From NCBI GenBank assembly GCA_029572955.1, contig JAKPQE010000071.1:1-37310 (forward strand): 37,310 nucleotides of DNA, in the 5' to 3' direction. How positions within the stretch are numbered: the first letter of the stretch is position 1; each line of letters opens with the position of its first letter. This DNA is from Pseudomonadota bacterium. Lineage in GTDB: Bacteria; Pseudomonadota; Alphaproteobacteria; Rhizobiales; JAKPQE01. Of the stretch, positions 23,879-37,238 are shown one piece after another. The notes under the pieces are model-generated. The model was not told the origin of the DNA. It searched no databases and saw nothing but the letters and a program-made list of their open reading frames with translations. The position numbers were made by a program, and so were the translations under genes.

Positions 23879-24844
23879 TTACATCCAGCCGCGTTCCTTG
23901 TAGTACTTCTCGGCGCCGGGATGGAGCGGCGCGGAAAGGCCGTCCTTGATCATCTCGGCTTCCTTGAGGTTGGCGAAGGCCGGGTGCAGCTTCTTGAAGT
24001 CGTCGAAGTTGTCGAAGACGGCCTTGACGAGGACGTAGACGACGTCGTCCGCCACGTCGGCGGAGCTGATCAGCGTCGCGCCGACGCCGAAGGTGGTGAC
24101 GTCCTTGTCGGTGCCCTTGTAGGTGCCGGCCGGGATGACGGCCTTGCGGTAGTACGGGTTGTCGGCGACGAGCTTGTCGATCGGCTCGCCGGTCACGTCG
24201 ACGAGCTCGACGTCACAGGTGGTCGCGGCCTCGGTGATGGCGGCGGCCGGGTGACCGATGGTGTAGATCATCGCGTCGATCTTGCCGTCGCAGAGCGCCT
24301 GGGCCATTTCGGAGCCCTTCAGCTCGGCGGCGAGCGCGAAGTCTTCCATCTTCATGCCGAAGGCTTCCATGACGACTTCGGTCGTGGCGCGCTGGCCCGA
24401 GCCCGGATTGCCGACATTGACCTTCTTGCCCTTCAGATCCTCGAACTTGGCGATGCCGGAGCCCTTCTGGACGATCAGGGTGAACGGCTCGGGATGGATC
24501 GAGAAGACGGCGCGCTCCTTGTCGAAGGGGCCCTGCTCCTCGAACTTCGAGGTGCCCTTGAAGGCGTGATACTGCCAGTCGGACTGGGCGACGCCGAATT
24601 CCAGCTCGCCGGCCCGCACGGTATTGATGTTGTAGACCGAACCGCCGGTGGACTCGACCGAGCAGCGAATGCCGTGGTCCTTGCGGTCCTTGTTGACGAG
24701 GCGGCAGACGGCGCCGCCGGTCGGATAGTAGACGCCGGTGACGCCACCGGTGCCGATCGAGATGAACTTCTGTTCCGCGGATGCCTCTACCGCGGCACCC
24801 GTCACAAACAACGCGGACAGAGCCGCTACGGCGAGCCGTTTCAC
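23879..24844 (-). CDS. TAXI-family TRAP transporter solute-binding protein
   Basis: A 321-residue periplasmic protein. I start it at the GTG at 24844, which has a good Shine-Dalgarno stretch (gaagggaga) and is followed by a clear signal peptide, V-K-R-L-A-V-A-A-L-S-A-L-F-V-T-G-A-A-V-E-A-S-A. The mature part begins K-F-I-S-I-G-T-G-G-V-T-G-V-Y-Y-P-T-G-G-A, the TAXI (TRAP-associated extracytoplasmic immunogenic protein) signature, and keeps G-N-P-G-S-G-Q-R and the D-G-K-I-D-A-M-I block. TAXI proteins capture the substrate for fused TRAP permeases; glutamate or 2-oxo acids are known ligands in some members. It is the first gene of the leftward operon. Confidence 0.94.
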   Translation of the reverse strand: MKRLAVAALSALFVTGAAVEASAEQKFISIGTGGVTGVYYPTGGAVCRLVNKDRKDHGIRCSVESTGGSVYNINTVRAGELEFGVAQSDWQYHAFKGTSKFEEQGPFDKERAVFSIHPEPFTLIVQKGSGIAKFEDLKGKKVNVGNPGSGQRATTEVVMEAFGMKMEDFALAAELKGSEMAQALCDGKIDAMIYTIGHPAAAITEAATTCDVELVDVTGEPIDKLVADNPYYRKAVIPAGTYKGTDKDVTTFGVGATLISSADVADDVVYVLVKAVFDNFDDFKKLHPAFANLKEAEMIKDGLSAPLHPGAEKYYKERGWM

Positions 24845-24928
24845 GTTGGATCTCCCTTCATCTGTATCTTCAGCGAGTTTGACGCGTCGGGGATTGGGGC
24901 ACAGACGTTTCGCCGGAGTCAAGTTGTT

Positions 24929-24944
24929 GAAACAAATGTTTCAT
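24929..24944. promoter_or_regulatory. Perfect palindrome, likely RpiR operator
   Basis: The bases tgaaaca, two A, tgtttca form a perfect inverted repeat. It lies 84 bp upstream of the TAXI gene start and 52 bp upstream of the divergent RpiR gene start. RpiR/MurR regulators commonly bind TGAAA-type inverted repeats, so this is the best operator candidate for control of both directions. A loose extra half-site tttca occurs at 24951-24955. Confidence 0.7.
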
Positions 24945-24996
24945 CGTGATTTCATTGTGCATTGCAGTGATTTGCGTCGCGCGGGAGGACAGGGGA

Positions 24997-25857
24997 ATGG
25001 TCGGAGCAAGGGCGGTGCCGGAGCATCGGGACATCGCCGAGGAGGTCGGCCGGCGCATCGAGGGGATGAGCCCGCAGATCCGTCGGGTCGCCCGGTTCTG
25101 CCTCAACCACGGCGACGAGGTGGCGTTCCTCACCGTGCGTGAGCTCGCCGACCACGCCGGGGTATCGCCGGCGAGCGTCATGCGGCTCGCCCGCGACCTC
25201 GGCTTTTCCGGTTATCTCGATTTCCGGGCGGCGTTTCGCTCGCGCGTGCGCTCGGCCGGGCGGCCGGCGGCGGCGGAAGCCGGCGGGGCCGACGAGGACA
25301 TCGCCGCGGTGGCGGATCGGCTGCTGACCGAAAAGCTCGACCGGCTGTTCCAGGGTGAGTTTCCGGGCGCCGCGCGGCGGATCGCGGCGCGGCTCGTTGC
25401 CATCGACAAGGTCTATGTCGCGGGCTTTCGCAGCGCCCACGCCTTTGCCCATTACTTCGCCTATCTCGGGCAGATGGCGTTTCCTCATTTCGCCCTCGTC
25501 GGGCAGAACGAGACGGCGCTCTACGATGTCCTTGCAAGGGCGCGGGGTCGGGCGGCGGCGGTGATCTTCTCGTTCTCGCCCTATTCGATCGAGGCGGTGC
25601 GCTTTGCCGAACTCGCGGTCGAGGCCGGGCTCGACGTCATTGCCGTCACCGATACGGCGGAATCGCCGCTCGCCCGGCTCGCCGCCGATTTCATCGCGGT
25701 GCCGACGGGGCGGCTGCGCCATCTGCCGACGCTGACGGCCGGCATGGCGGCCTGCGAGGTGCTGCTCGAATACTGCATCGAGGCGGCCGGCGAGGGCGCG
25801 GCGGCCGAGATCGCCGGCTTCGAGCAGAAGGTGCGCCGGATGCAAGGCTACTGGTGA
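24997..25857 (+). CDS. RpiR/MurR-family transcriptional regulator
   Basis: A 286-residue regulator started at the ATG at 24997, which follows gggaggacagggga; an earlier in-frame GTG adds 17 residues of unlikely composition. The N-terminal HTH_6 domain shows V-R-E-L-A-D-H-A-G-V-S-P-A-S-V-M-R-L-A-R-D-L-G-F-S-G-Y-L-D-F. The C-terminal SIS domain (about 120-260) has V-Y-V-A-G-F-R-S-A-H-A-F and I-F-S-F-S-P-Y-S-I-E-A-V, with V-I-A-V-T-D-T-A-E-S-P-L-A. SIS domains bind phosphosugars in the classic members but other metabolites in catabolic ones. Its divergent placement suggests that it controls the TAXI-TRAP/aminotransferase/BKACE operon. Confidence 0.93.
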   Translation: MVGARAVPEHRDIAEEVGRRIEGMSPQIRRVARFCLNHGDEVAFLTVRELADHAGVSPASVMRLARDLGFSGYLDFRAAFRSRVRSAGRPAAAEAGGADEDIAAVADRLLTEKLDRLFQGEFPGAARRIAARLVAIDKVYVAGFRSAHAFAHYFAYLGQMAFPHFALVGQNETALYDVLARARGRAAAVIFSFSPYSIEAVRFAELAVEAGLDVIAVTDTAESPLARLAADFIAVPTGRLRHLPTLTAGMAACEVLLEYCIEAAGEGAAAEIAGFEQKVRRMQGYW

Positions 25858-25990
25858 CGCGCGGCGGGTGCGGGCCACACCGCTTGTCGCCGGCCGTGCC
25901 GGTGGGTTAAGAGCTTTGCGGGGGCAGCGCGGCGGCGGATTCGGTCGCCGGCGGCTGGCCGGACCGGAGCACGAGGCAGTCCGTAGGCGC

Positions 25991-26935
25991 ATGGAACTCG
26001 TCGACATCAGGGAGAATCCGGTACCCGAAGGGGCCGTGGTCGGCACGATTACCACGGTCGACGGCTTCACGCTGCGCTTTGCCCGCTGGCCGGCGACGTC
26101 TTCCAAGCGCAAGGGCACGGTATGCCTGTTCCAGGGCCGGGCCGAGTTCATCGAGAAGTATTTCGAGACCGTCGTCGACCTGAGGAAGCGCGGCTTTGCC
26201 GTCGCCACCCTCGATTGGCGCGGCCAGGGCCGTTCGCAGCGGCTGCTGAAGGACCCGCGCAAGGGCCATATCGACGATTTCTATCAGTACGACCGCGACC
26301 TGAAGGCGTTCCTGCAGCAGGTGGTGCTGCCCGACTGCCCGCCGCCCTACTACGCCTTCGCCCATTCGATGGGCGGACAGATCCTGATGCGCCTCGCAAA
26401 GGACCGCAGCCTCTTCGACCGGATGCTGCTGTCGGCGCCGATGCTCGGCATCGACACCGAGCCGGTGCCGACCGGCCTTGCCCGCGGGCTCGCGGCGGTG
26501 CTCGATTCGGCCGGCTTCGGCGGGCGCTTCGTGCCCGGCGGCACGGGCAAGTCGATCAGCCTCGAGCCGTTCGCCGGCAATGTGCTGACCTCCGACCCGA
26601 AGCGCTACGACCGCAACGCGGCGATCGTGCGCGAGGCGCCGGACATCGCCATCGGCTCGCCGACCAATGGCTGGCTGCACGCGGCGTTCCGGGCGATCGA
26701 CCGCACGTCGCGGCCCGATTTCGGCGGCCAGGTGATGGTGCCGGTGCTGATCGTCGCGGCCGGCGCCGACCATGTCGTCGACTATTCGGCGATCGAGCGG
26801 CTGTCGAGCGAGCTGCGCGCCGGCACGCATCTGCTGATCCCCTCGGCGCGGCACGAGCTGCTGATGGAGCGCGATCTCTTCCGCGAACAGCTGCTCGCCG
26901 CCTTCGACGCCTTCATTCCCGGCTCGCCGAGCTGA
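25991..26935 (+). CDS. Alpha/beta hydrolase, lysophospholipase/monoacylglycerol lipase type
   Basis: A 314-residue protein started at the ATG at 25991; the 41 codons upstream in the same frame read as Arg/Gly-rich non-coding sequence. The order of motifs is that of PldB-like serine hydrolases: L-F-Q-G-R-A-E-F-I-E-K-Y, D-W-R-G-Q-G-R-S, the nucleophile elbow A-H-S126-M-G-G-Q, then the acid A-A-G-A-D-H-V-V-D and the histidine in S-A-R-H-E-L-L-M-E. These enzymes release fatty acids from lysophospholipids or monoglycerides in the cytoplasm or at the membrane. It lies 133 bp after the RpiR gene in the same direction and is convergent with the IMPase gene. No lipoprotein signal is seen. Confidence 0.9.
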   Translation: MELVDIRENPVPEGAVVGTITTVDGFTLRFARWPATSSKRKGTVCLFQGRAEFIEKYFETVVDLRKRGFAVATLDWRGQGRSQRLLKDPRKGHIDDFYQYDRDLKAFLQQVVLPDCPPPYYAFAHSMGGQILMRLAKDRSLFDRMLLSAPMLGIDTEPVPTGLARGLAAVLDSAGFGGRFVPGGTGKSISLEPFAGNVLTSDPKRYDRNAAIVREAPDIAIGSPTNGWLHAAFRAIDRTSRPDFGGQVMVPVLIVAAGADHVVDYSAIERLSSELRAGTHLLIPSARHELLMERDLFREQLLAAFDAFIPGSPS

Positions 26936-26947
26936 CGGCGAGCCGCC

Positions 26948-27739
26948 TCAAGCCTTGTTGAGAAGCTCGAGGGCGGCGGCGTGGACGCGCCTGTCGCCGG
27001 CCGCGACGATGCGTCCGGCCTTTTCCGGCCGCTCGCCGTCCCAGGTGGTGACGATGCCGCCGGCGCCCTCGATCAGCGGCACGAGGGCGACGATGTCGTA
27101 AGGCTGGAGCTTGGCTTCGACGACGAGGTCGACGAGGCCGGCGGCGAGCATGCAATAGGCATAGCAGTCGGCACCGAAGCGGGTGAGGCGCGCGGCATTG
27201 GAGACGCGGGCGAAGGCCGCCTCGTCGGGGCCGGTGAACATGTCCGGCGTGGTGGCGTAAAGGGTTGCCGCGGCAAGGTCGGGACAGCTTCGCACGGCAA
27301 GAGCGCGGCTGCCGTCGGGGCCGTCGTAACGGGCCGACGCGCCGTCACCGGAATAGCGCTCGCCGGTGAAGGGCTGGGCCATCATGCCGCGGACGGCATG
27401 GCCGTTCCGCATGAGGCCGATGAGCACGCCCCAGGTCGGCACGCCGGAGATGAAGGACCGGGTGCCGTCGATCGGGTCGAGCACCCAGACATGCTCGGCA
27501 TCGTCGCGCTCGCGGCCGTATTCCTCGCCGAGGATGCCGTGCTCGGGAAAGCGCGCGCCGATCAGCGCCCGCATGGCGGCCTCGCCGGCACGATCGGCGG
27601 CGGTGACGGGGTCGTAGCCGCGCCCGCCCTTGTCCTCGATGTCGAGCCGGGTGCGGAAATACGGCAGAATCGCCGATCCCGCCGCGTCGGCGAGTTCATT
27701 GAGAAAACCGCCGAATGCGGCGTCGTTGGCCTCGGTCAT
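26948..27739 (-). CDS. hisN: Inositol monophosphatase family protein, probable histidinol-phosphatase
   Basis: A 263-residue protein; the ATG at 27739 follows a strong site (gggggag). It carries the IMPase metal-binding motifs G-E72-E-Y-G, W-V-L-D88-P-I-D91-G-T-R-S-F, and near the end K-L-Q-P-Y-D-I-V-A-L-V-P-L-I-E-G-A-G-G. The form D-P-I-D-G-T-R-S-F-I-S-G and the Y-D-I-V-A-L block are typical of HisN, the histidinol-phosphate phosphatase of many alphaproteobacteria and actinobacteria. An inositol or 3'-phosphoadenosine phosphatase activity cannot be excluded from sequence alone. It is monocistronic. Confidence 0.87.
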   Translation of the reverse strand: MTEANDAAFGGFLNELADAAGSAILPYFRTRLDIEDKGGRGYDPVTAADRAGEAAMRALIGARFPEHGILGEEYGRERDDAEHVWVLDPIDGTRSFISGVPTWGVLIGLMRNGHAVRGMMAQPFTGERYSGDGASARYDGPDGSRALAVRSCPDLAAATLYATTPDMFTGPDEAAFARVSNAARLTRFGADCYAYCMLAAGLVDLVVEAKLQPYDIVALVPLIEGAGGIVTTWDGERPEKAGRIVAAGDRRVHAAALELLNKA

Positions 27740-28222
27740 CGCACATCTCCCCCACTTGCGCGTCGCCGTCAGGAATAGGATAAAGCCGCGGCGGGGCCAA
27801 GCATCCGTCAGAATGTTGCGGGCGGGCGACGTTGTCGCATCGAATGTTGCGCAGACTTGCCCGGAACAATGAAATCTGGCATGTTTCACCCTTGCAATAG
27901 GACAGGAATGCTGTCCAATTAACTTCTCCGACGCACGTCACGGATGAACAACGACGGACGAAAAGGTCCGGTCGTTCGGGGTGGGCGCCGCGAAGGGGCG
28001 GGGAGACGGGTTTGCCGGGGCGGGAAATGCCCGGCGCGCGTCTTGCCGGAGAGTTTCGGAATGCCGCCCGCAGGACGGGTGGCGCGGGCGTCGCCGGGTG
28101 GCGGATGGCTCGAACATGGTGGTCGCGGTCTTGCCGGGCCTGGCCGGCCGAATCCCGAGTATCACGAGGGATTCGGACGGGCGGGGCCGGTTCGGTCGCG
28201 ACAGGTCAAGAGGCTTGCGAAG
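27740..28222. promoter_or_regulatory. Leader region between hisN and gltB
   Basis: A gap of 483 bp. The first 200 bp are AT-richer and should hold the divergent promoters. The remainder is open in the gltB frame but reads as Arg/Gly/Pro-rich non-coding sequence. A perfect 9-bp inverted repeat, ccgaatccc (28148-28156) and gggattcgg (28168-28176) with an 11-nt loop, lies 47 bp upstream of the chosen gltB start. It could be a leader structure that affects gltB expression. No U-run follows it. Confidence 0.5.
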
Positions 28223-32962
<4,740 letters not shown>

Positions 32963-32967
32963 CGGCC

Positions 32968-34383
32968 ATGGGCAAGGTGACCGGATTTCTCGAGATCGAC
33001 CGGCGGGACCGCAAGTACCTGCCGGCCAGCGACCGGGTTCGCAACTATGCGGAATTCGTCATTCCGCTCGGCGAGCAGGGTACCCGTGACCAGGCGGCCC
33101 GCTGCATGAATTGCGGCGTGCCGTACTGTCACAACGGCTGCCCGGTGAACAACCAGATCCCGGACTGGAACGACCTCGTCTATCACGGCGACTGGCAGGA
33201 GGCGGCGCGCAACCTGCATTCGACCAACAACTTCCCGGAGTTCACGGGCCGCGTCTGCCCGGCGCCCTGTGAGGCGTCGTGCACGCTGAACCTCACCGAC
33301 CAGCCGGTGACGATCAAGACCGTGGAATGCGCGATCGTCGACCGGGCCTTCGCCGAGGGCTGGATCCAGCCGGAGAAGCCGGCGCGGAAGACCGGCAAGA
33401 AGGTCGCCGTCGTCGGTGCCGGCCCGGCCGGCCTCGCCGCGGCCCAGCAGCTGGCGCGCGCCGGCCACGACGTCGTCGTGTTCGAGAAGCACGCCAAGGC
33501 CGGCGGCCTCCTGCGCTACGGCATTCCGGACTTCAAGCTCGACAAGACGCTGATCGACCGGCGCATCAAGGTGCTCGAGGCGGAGGGCGTTTCCTTCCGC
33601 TACGGCGTCAATGTCGGTGTCGACCTCACGGCGAAGGATCTCGTCGACGGCTTCGATGCGGTGGTGCTCGCCGGCGGCGCGGAGAAGCCGCGCGACCTGC
33701 CGGTGCCGGGCCGCGAGCTCGGCGGCGTGCATTTCGCCATGGAGTTCCTGCCGCAGCAGAACCGCCGCGTCTCGGGCGAGGACATCGGCGCCGTCGAACC
33801 GATCCTGGCGGCCGGCAAGCACGTCGTCGTCATCGGCGGCGGTGACACCGGCTCGGACTGCATCGGTACCTCGGTGCGCCAGGGCGCCCTGTCGGTGACC
33901 CAGCTCGAAATCATGCCGATGCCGCCGGAGAAGGAAAACAAGCTGATGACCTGGCCGGAATGGCCGGTCAAGCTCAGGACCTCGTCGAGCCACGAGGAAG
34001 GCGCGTCGCGCGAATTCTCGGTGATGACCCAGAAGTTCGAGGGCGTCGGCAAGGTCGAGAAGGTCCATTGCATCCGGGTCGACGACAAGTTCCAGCCGAT
34101 CGCCGGCACCGAGTTCACGCTGAAGGCCGACCTCGTGCTCCTCGCGATGGGCTTCGTGGCGCCGGTCGCCGAGGGCCTGCTCGCCGGGCTCGGCGTCGAG
34201 TTCGATCCGCGCGGCAACGTCAAGGCCGATACCGAGAGCTATCGCTCGAGCGTCGACAAGGTGTTCGCCTGCGGCGACATGCGGCGCGGCCAGTCGCTGG
34301 TGGTCTGGGCGATCCGCGAAGGCCGGCAGGCGGCGCGGTCCGTCGACGAGTTCCTGATGGGCTCGTCCGAACTGCCGCGCTGA
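32968..34383 (+). CDS. gltD: Glutamate synthase (NADPH) small subunit
   Basis: A 471-residue flavoprotein started at the ATG at 32968 ([12 protein letters not shown]), preceded by gcgggggag. The N-terminal part holds the cysteines for two [4Fe-4S] clusters, C-M-N-C-G-V-P-Y-C-x4-C and [10 protein letters not shown]. The FAD-binding fold follows at [14 protein letters not shown] and the NADPH-binding fold at [13 protein letters not shown]. The C-terminal [18 protein letters not shown] closes the FAD site. It passes electrons from NADPH to the large subunit. The gene shares an operon with gltB and ends at a strong terminator. Confidence 0.97.
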   Translation: MGKVTGFLEIDRRDRKYLPASDRVRNYAEFVIPLGEQGTRDQAARCMNCGVPYCHNGCPVNNQIPDWNDLVYHGDWQEAARNLHSTNNFPEFTGRVCPAPCEASCTLNLTDQPVTIKTVECAIVDRAFAEGWIQPEKPARKTGKKVAVVGAGPAGLAAAQQLARAGHDVVVFEKHAKAGGLLRYGIPDFKLDKTLIDRRIKVLEAEGVSFRYGVNVGVDLTAKDLVDGFDAVVLAGGAEKPRDLPVPGRELGGVHFAMEFLPQQNRRVSGEDIGAVEPILAAGKHVVVIGGGDTGSDCIGTSVRQGALSVTQLEIMPMPPEKENKLMTWPEWPVKLRTSSSHEEGASREFSVMTQKFEGVGKVEKVHCIRVDDKFQPIAGTEFTLKADLVLLAMGFVAPVAEGLLAGLGVEFDPRGNVKADTESYRSSVDKVFACGDMRRGQSLVVWAIREGRQAARSVDEFLMGSSELPR

Positions 34384-34406
34384 GCCTCTCGGCGTCATCG
34401 AAAAGA

Positions 34407-34437
34407 AAACGGCCCGGGCGCATCGCCCGGGCCGTTT
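34407..34437. terminator. Bidirectional intrinsic terminator between gltD and the SGNH gene
   Basis: A perfect 14-bp stem, aaacggcccgggcg and cgcccgggccgttt, with a 3-nt loop (cat). It has a T-rich flank on the right for gltBD transcripts and an A-rich flank (aaaagaaaa) on the left, which gives a U-rich tail on the other strand. It sits between the convergent gltD and DUF459 genes and can stop both. Confidence 0.92.
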
Positions 34438-34457
34438 CGTATTTGGGGTTGCCGGCG

Positions 34458-35666
34458 TTAGTCGGCGGTATCCGGTGCCGCATCCGTCGGTGCCGGCTTC
34501 GGCAGGGCGTCGACGGTCGCCGCGTCGGCCTGCGGCCACTTGAAGTCGTCGACGCGGCCGGCCGGCGGCTGCAGCGGCTCGCCGAGCACGACGAACTGGT
34601 ATTGCGGCGTGTCCTCGCGCGGCTTCTTCTGCTCGCCGTCGCCGAGCAACTGGTCGTCGAGGGCGACCTGCGGGCTCGTCAGCGAGATCACCGGTCCGAC
34701 CGGCGGGCGGTCGGCCCAGGGCCCGGTATAGAGGCTCGGCGCGGCGAAGGCGCCGCCGTCGAGGCGCGCCGCGAGACCGCGCACGAGGCCGGCGTCGCGA
34801 CGGATCTCGCGCTCGACATAATGGGCGAGCTTGCGGCGGCCGGCCTTGGTGAAGCGGATGCCGTCGCGCCAGCGCAGCTGCGTCTCGTTGCCCTCGAGGT
34901 CCGGGCCGCTGCGGGTGAACTGGCCGTCGGCGTCGAGGAACACCGTCCAGACGTCGACGAAGCGGGCATTGGCGGTGAACGCCGCCTCGCGATAGAACTC
35001 GTTGAACCGGCCGAAGGCGGCGTTGAGCTCGGCGTCGGCGACCGGCGGCATGCCGACGATATAGACCGGCTTGCCGAGGCCACGCAGCGTCTCGACGACG
35101 GCACCGAGGCGGGTCTTGTAGGCGTCTTCCCAGCCCTCGGCGCCGAACTCGAAGGTGGTGTCGGCCGCCTTCATCTTGCGCATGTCGTTGGCGCCGATCA
35201 TGAGGACGGCAAAGGAGAGGTTCTCCTTCGCCGCGGTCTCGGTGATGCGCTTCGTCAAGGCGGCGATGTCGCCGCCGGCGAGGCCGGCGCTCTCGCTGGT
35301 CTCGGAAACGACGCGGATCGCGGGGGTGTCGCCGAAGGCCTCCTCGAGGCCGTGGCCGAGCATCTCGGCGAGGTAGTCGCCGAAGACGACGATCACCTTG
35401 GCATCGCTATCCTTGGCGAGCGAGGGAAAGGACAGATTTTCGACCGTCGTCTTGGGCGTCAGCGTGGTGGTCGCCGGAATGGTCTTGCGCTCGCGGCGCG
35501 GCTTGACGCGGAAGATGTCGAAGATCGACTTGCGCTCGGGCGCCGAGGGCCGGATGACCTGATCCTGGCGGTCACCGAAGGCGGCGGCCGGCGACACGAA
35601 CCCGGGCGTTGCCAGCCAGACGGCGGCAAGCAGGAGTGCCATGAGGGCAAGGGCTAGGGGGCGCAT
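34458..35666 (-). CDS. DUF459 family SGNH-hydrolase-fold protein, probably non-catalytic
   Basis: A 402-residue exported protein from the ATG at 35666, with an N-terminal hydrophobic signal (M-R-P-L-A-L-A-L-M-A-L-L-L-A-A-V) ending near A-A-A-F-G-D. The SGNH fold is visible as V-V-F-G-D-Y-L-A (about 94-100), M-I-G-A-N-D-M-R and W-R-D-G-I-R-F-T-K-A-G. The active-site Ser expected after G-D is Tyr98 and the His of the D-G-x-H-x-T block is Arg, so esterase activity is doubtful. The C-terminal 90 residues are Pro-rich. DUF459 proteins are thought to act in the cell envelope. Its neighbour, a murein transglycosylase 130 bp upstream in the same direction, supports an envelope role. Confidence 0.87.
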   Translation of the reverse strand: MRPLALALMALLLAAVWLATPGFVSPAAAFGDRQDQVIRPSAPERKSIFDIFRVKPRRERKTIPATTTLTPKTTVENLSFPSLAKDSDAKVIVVFGDYLAEMLGHGLEEAFGDTPAIRVVSETSESAGLAGGDIAALTKRITETAAKENLSFAVLMIGANDMRKMKAADTTFEFGAEGWEDAYKTRLGAVVETLRGLGKPVYIVGMPPVADAELNAAFGRFNEFYREAAFTANARFVDVWTVFLDADGQFTRSGPDLEGNETQLRWRDGIRFTKAGRRKLAHYVEREIRRDAGLVRGLAARLDGGAFAAPSLYTGPWADRPPVGPVISLTSPQVALDDQLLGDGEQKKPREDTPQYQFVVLGEPLQPPAGRVDDFKWPQADAATVDALPKPAPTDAAPDTAD

Positions 35667-35796
35667 CGGCAGTCTCGGGTCGGCGAACCGGATTCGACGT
35701 TTTCTCGGGACCGACGAATAGCCGATCCGCACGCGACATGCCAGCCCGCGACACCATTGACGCCATTCGGCAGCGGCGCTGCAACCCGTCCCGATG

Positions 35797-37035
35797 CTAC
35801 CGGCCGTCGCGCGCCTTCTGCAACAGCACGAGCGAGGGGAAGCCGTCGGCGAGCAGTCCGAGATGGTTCTGGTAGGCGCGAATGGCGGCTTCGGTCTTCG
35901 GGCCGACCTTGCCGTCGGTGCCGCCGGTGTCGAGGCCGCGGCGGCCGAGAAGCGTCTGCAGCTCGACGATTTCCTTCTTCGACAGCGGGCGATCGTCGCG
36001 CGGCCAGCTGCCGGCGAAGGCGTCGCCGCCACGCAGCCGGTCGCCGAGGTGGCCGACGGCGAGGGCATAGGCGTTGGCGTTGTTGTAGCGCTTGATGACG
36101 CGGAAATTCTGCAGCAGCAGGAAGCCGGGGCCGCGGCCGCCGGCCGGCAGGTAGAGCACGGCCTCGTCGGCGGGACGCGGGAAGGCGCGGCCGCCGACCC
36201 GCTCGATGCCCATCTTCTGCCAGTCGGCGAGGCTGCGCTTGGTCTTCTCGTCGGCGAGGCGGAAGTTGAAGCCGCGCGGCAGCTGCACCTCGTAGCCCCA
36301 GGTCTTGCCGGCGGTCCAGCCGGAACGCTTCAGATAGTGGGCGGTGGAGCCGAGGGCGTCGGGGATCGATTCCCAGATGTTGCGCCGGCCGTCGCCGTCG
36401 AAATCGACGGCATAGGCCTCGAAGGTCGTCGGGATGAACTGGGTGTGGCCCATGGCGCCGGCCCAGGAGCCGGTCATGCGGTCGGGCGTGATGTCGCCGC
36501 GCTCGAGGATCTTCAGGGCGGCGAGGAGCTGCTGGCGGCCGAACTTGGCGCGCCGGCCGCCGGCATAGCCGAGCGTGGCGAGCGAGCGGATCACCGAGCG
36601 CATGATCTTCGGGTTGTCGAGGATCATGCCGTAGGACGATTCCATGCCCCAGATCGCCGCGACGATGTATTTGTCGACGCCATAGCGCTGCTCGACGGCG
36701 TCGAGGGTCGCGGCGTTCTCGGCCATCAGGCGCCGGCCGTTGGTGATGCGGGTGTCGGAGGTCGCGGTGTCGAGGTATTCCCAGATCGGCTTGACGAATT
36801 CGGCCTGCTTGCTGGCCTTTTCGAGAACTTCCGGGTCGGGCGTGACGCCGGCGAAGGCGCGCTTGTAGGTCGCCGCGGAAACGCCGGCGGACTTCGCCGT
36901 CGGCCAGAATCCGGCGACCCATTTGTCGAAGGCGGCGTCGGCCGCGGCCGGGTGCGATGCGGCAAGGCCCAGCACCAGCGAGAGCGCGAAAAGGAGCGCG
37001 GTCGTCACGGCGTTTCGGCTGGTCGCTGCGGTCAT
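35797..37035 (-). CDS. Lytic murein transglycosylase, MltB type with peptidoglycan-binding domain
   Basis: A 412-residue exported protein started at the ATG at 37035, giving a signal peptide (M-T-A-A-T-S-R-N-A-V-T-T-A-L-L-F-A-L) cut near A-A-A-D-A. The SLT_2/MltB domain (about 35-330) has the catalytic Glu132 in A-I-W-G-M-E-S-S-Y-G and G-A-M-G-H-T-Q-F-I-P-T-T-F. The C-terminal 65 residues form a PG_binding_1 repeat (L-Q-T-L-L-G-R-R-G-L-D-T-G-G-T-D-G-K-V-G). The enzyme cleaves the glycan strands of peptidoglycan to 1,6-anhydro products. No lipobox is seen, so it is probably a soluble periplasmic form. It is upstream of the DUF459 gene and may share a transcript with it. Confidence 0.93.
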   Translation of the reverse strand: MTAATSRNAVTTALLFALSLVLGLAASHPAAADAAFDKWVAGFWPTAKSAGVSAATYKRAFAGVTPDPEVLEKASKQAEFVKPIWEYLDTATSDTRITNGRRLMAENAATLDAVEQRYGVDKYIVAAIWGMESSYGMILDNPKIMRSVIRSLATLGYAGGRRAKFGRQQLLAALKILERGDITPDRMTGSWAGAMGHTQFIPTTFEAYAVDFDGDGRRNIWESIPDALGSTAHYLKRSGWTAGKTWGYEVQLPRGFNFRLADEKTKRSLADWQKMGIERVGGRAFPRPADEAVLYLPAGGRGPGFLLLQNFRVIKRYNNANAYALAVGHLGDRLRGGDAFAGSWPRDDRPLSKKEIVELQTLLGRRGLDTGGTDGKVGPKTEAAIRAYQNHLGLLADGFPSLVLLQKARDGR

Positions 37036-37158
37036 GCTCACGGGCCCTCGCTGGCTTCGAGACAATTCGGAGCGGCCCCGGATCGCGGCCGCACGAAACA
37101 GAATCCTAGAGAGATATGGTTAATTTTGGTTAACGCCCGTGCCATTGCGTTTCGGATC

Positions 37159-37181
37159 GAAAAAGAAAGCCGCCTTGCGGC
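37159..37181 (-). terminator. Possible intrinsic terminator for a leftward gene outside the window
   Basis: On the minus strand a 5-bp GC stem (gccgc/gcggc, 3-nt loop) is followed by tttcttttt. The orientation would serve a leftward transcript coming from the right, which is now separated from it by the inserted transposase sequence. The stem is short, so confidence is moderate. Confidence 0.45.
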
Positions 37182-37197
37182 GCCTCAGACTGCTGAC

Positions 37198-37223
37198 AAA
37201 CCCCTGGTGTTGGCCGGGGGTTT
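37198..37223 (+). terminator. Hairpin with T-run in the leader of the transposase gene
   Basis: A 10-bp stem (aaacccctgg / ccgggggttt with one G-T pair, 6-nt loop) followed by further T residues, 15 bp upstream of the transposase ATG. Such leader terminators in insertion sequences can block transcription arriving from outside. The structure is clear; its function is inferred. Confidence 0.6.
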
Positions 37224-37238
37224 TTGATTCAGTGGGTC

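Noticed and set aside
21123-23903. A 926-codon open frame antisense to the TRAP permease, and a long frame on the same strand as the permease in another phase
   Set aside because: Low-complexity composition without motifs, while the permease frame has clear TRAP features throughout.
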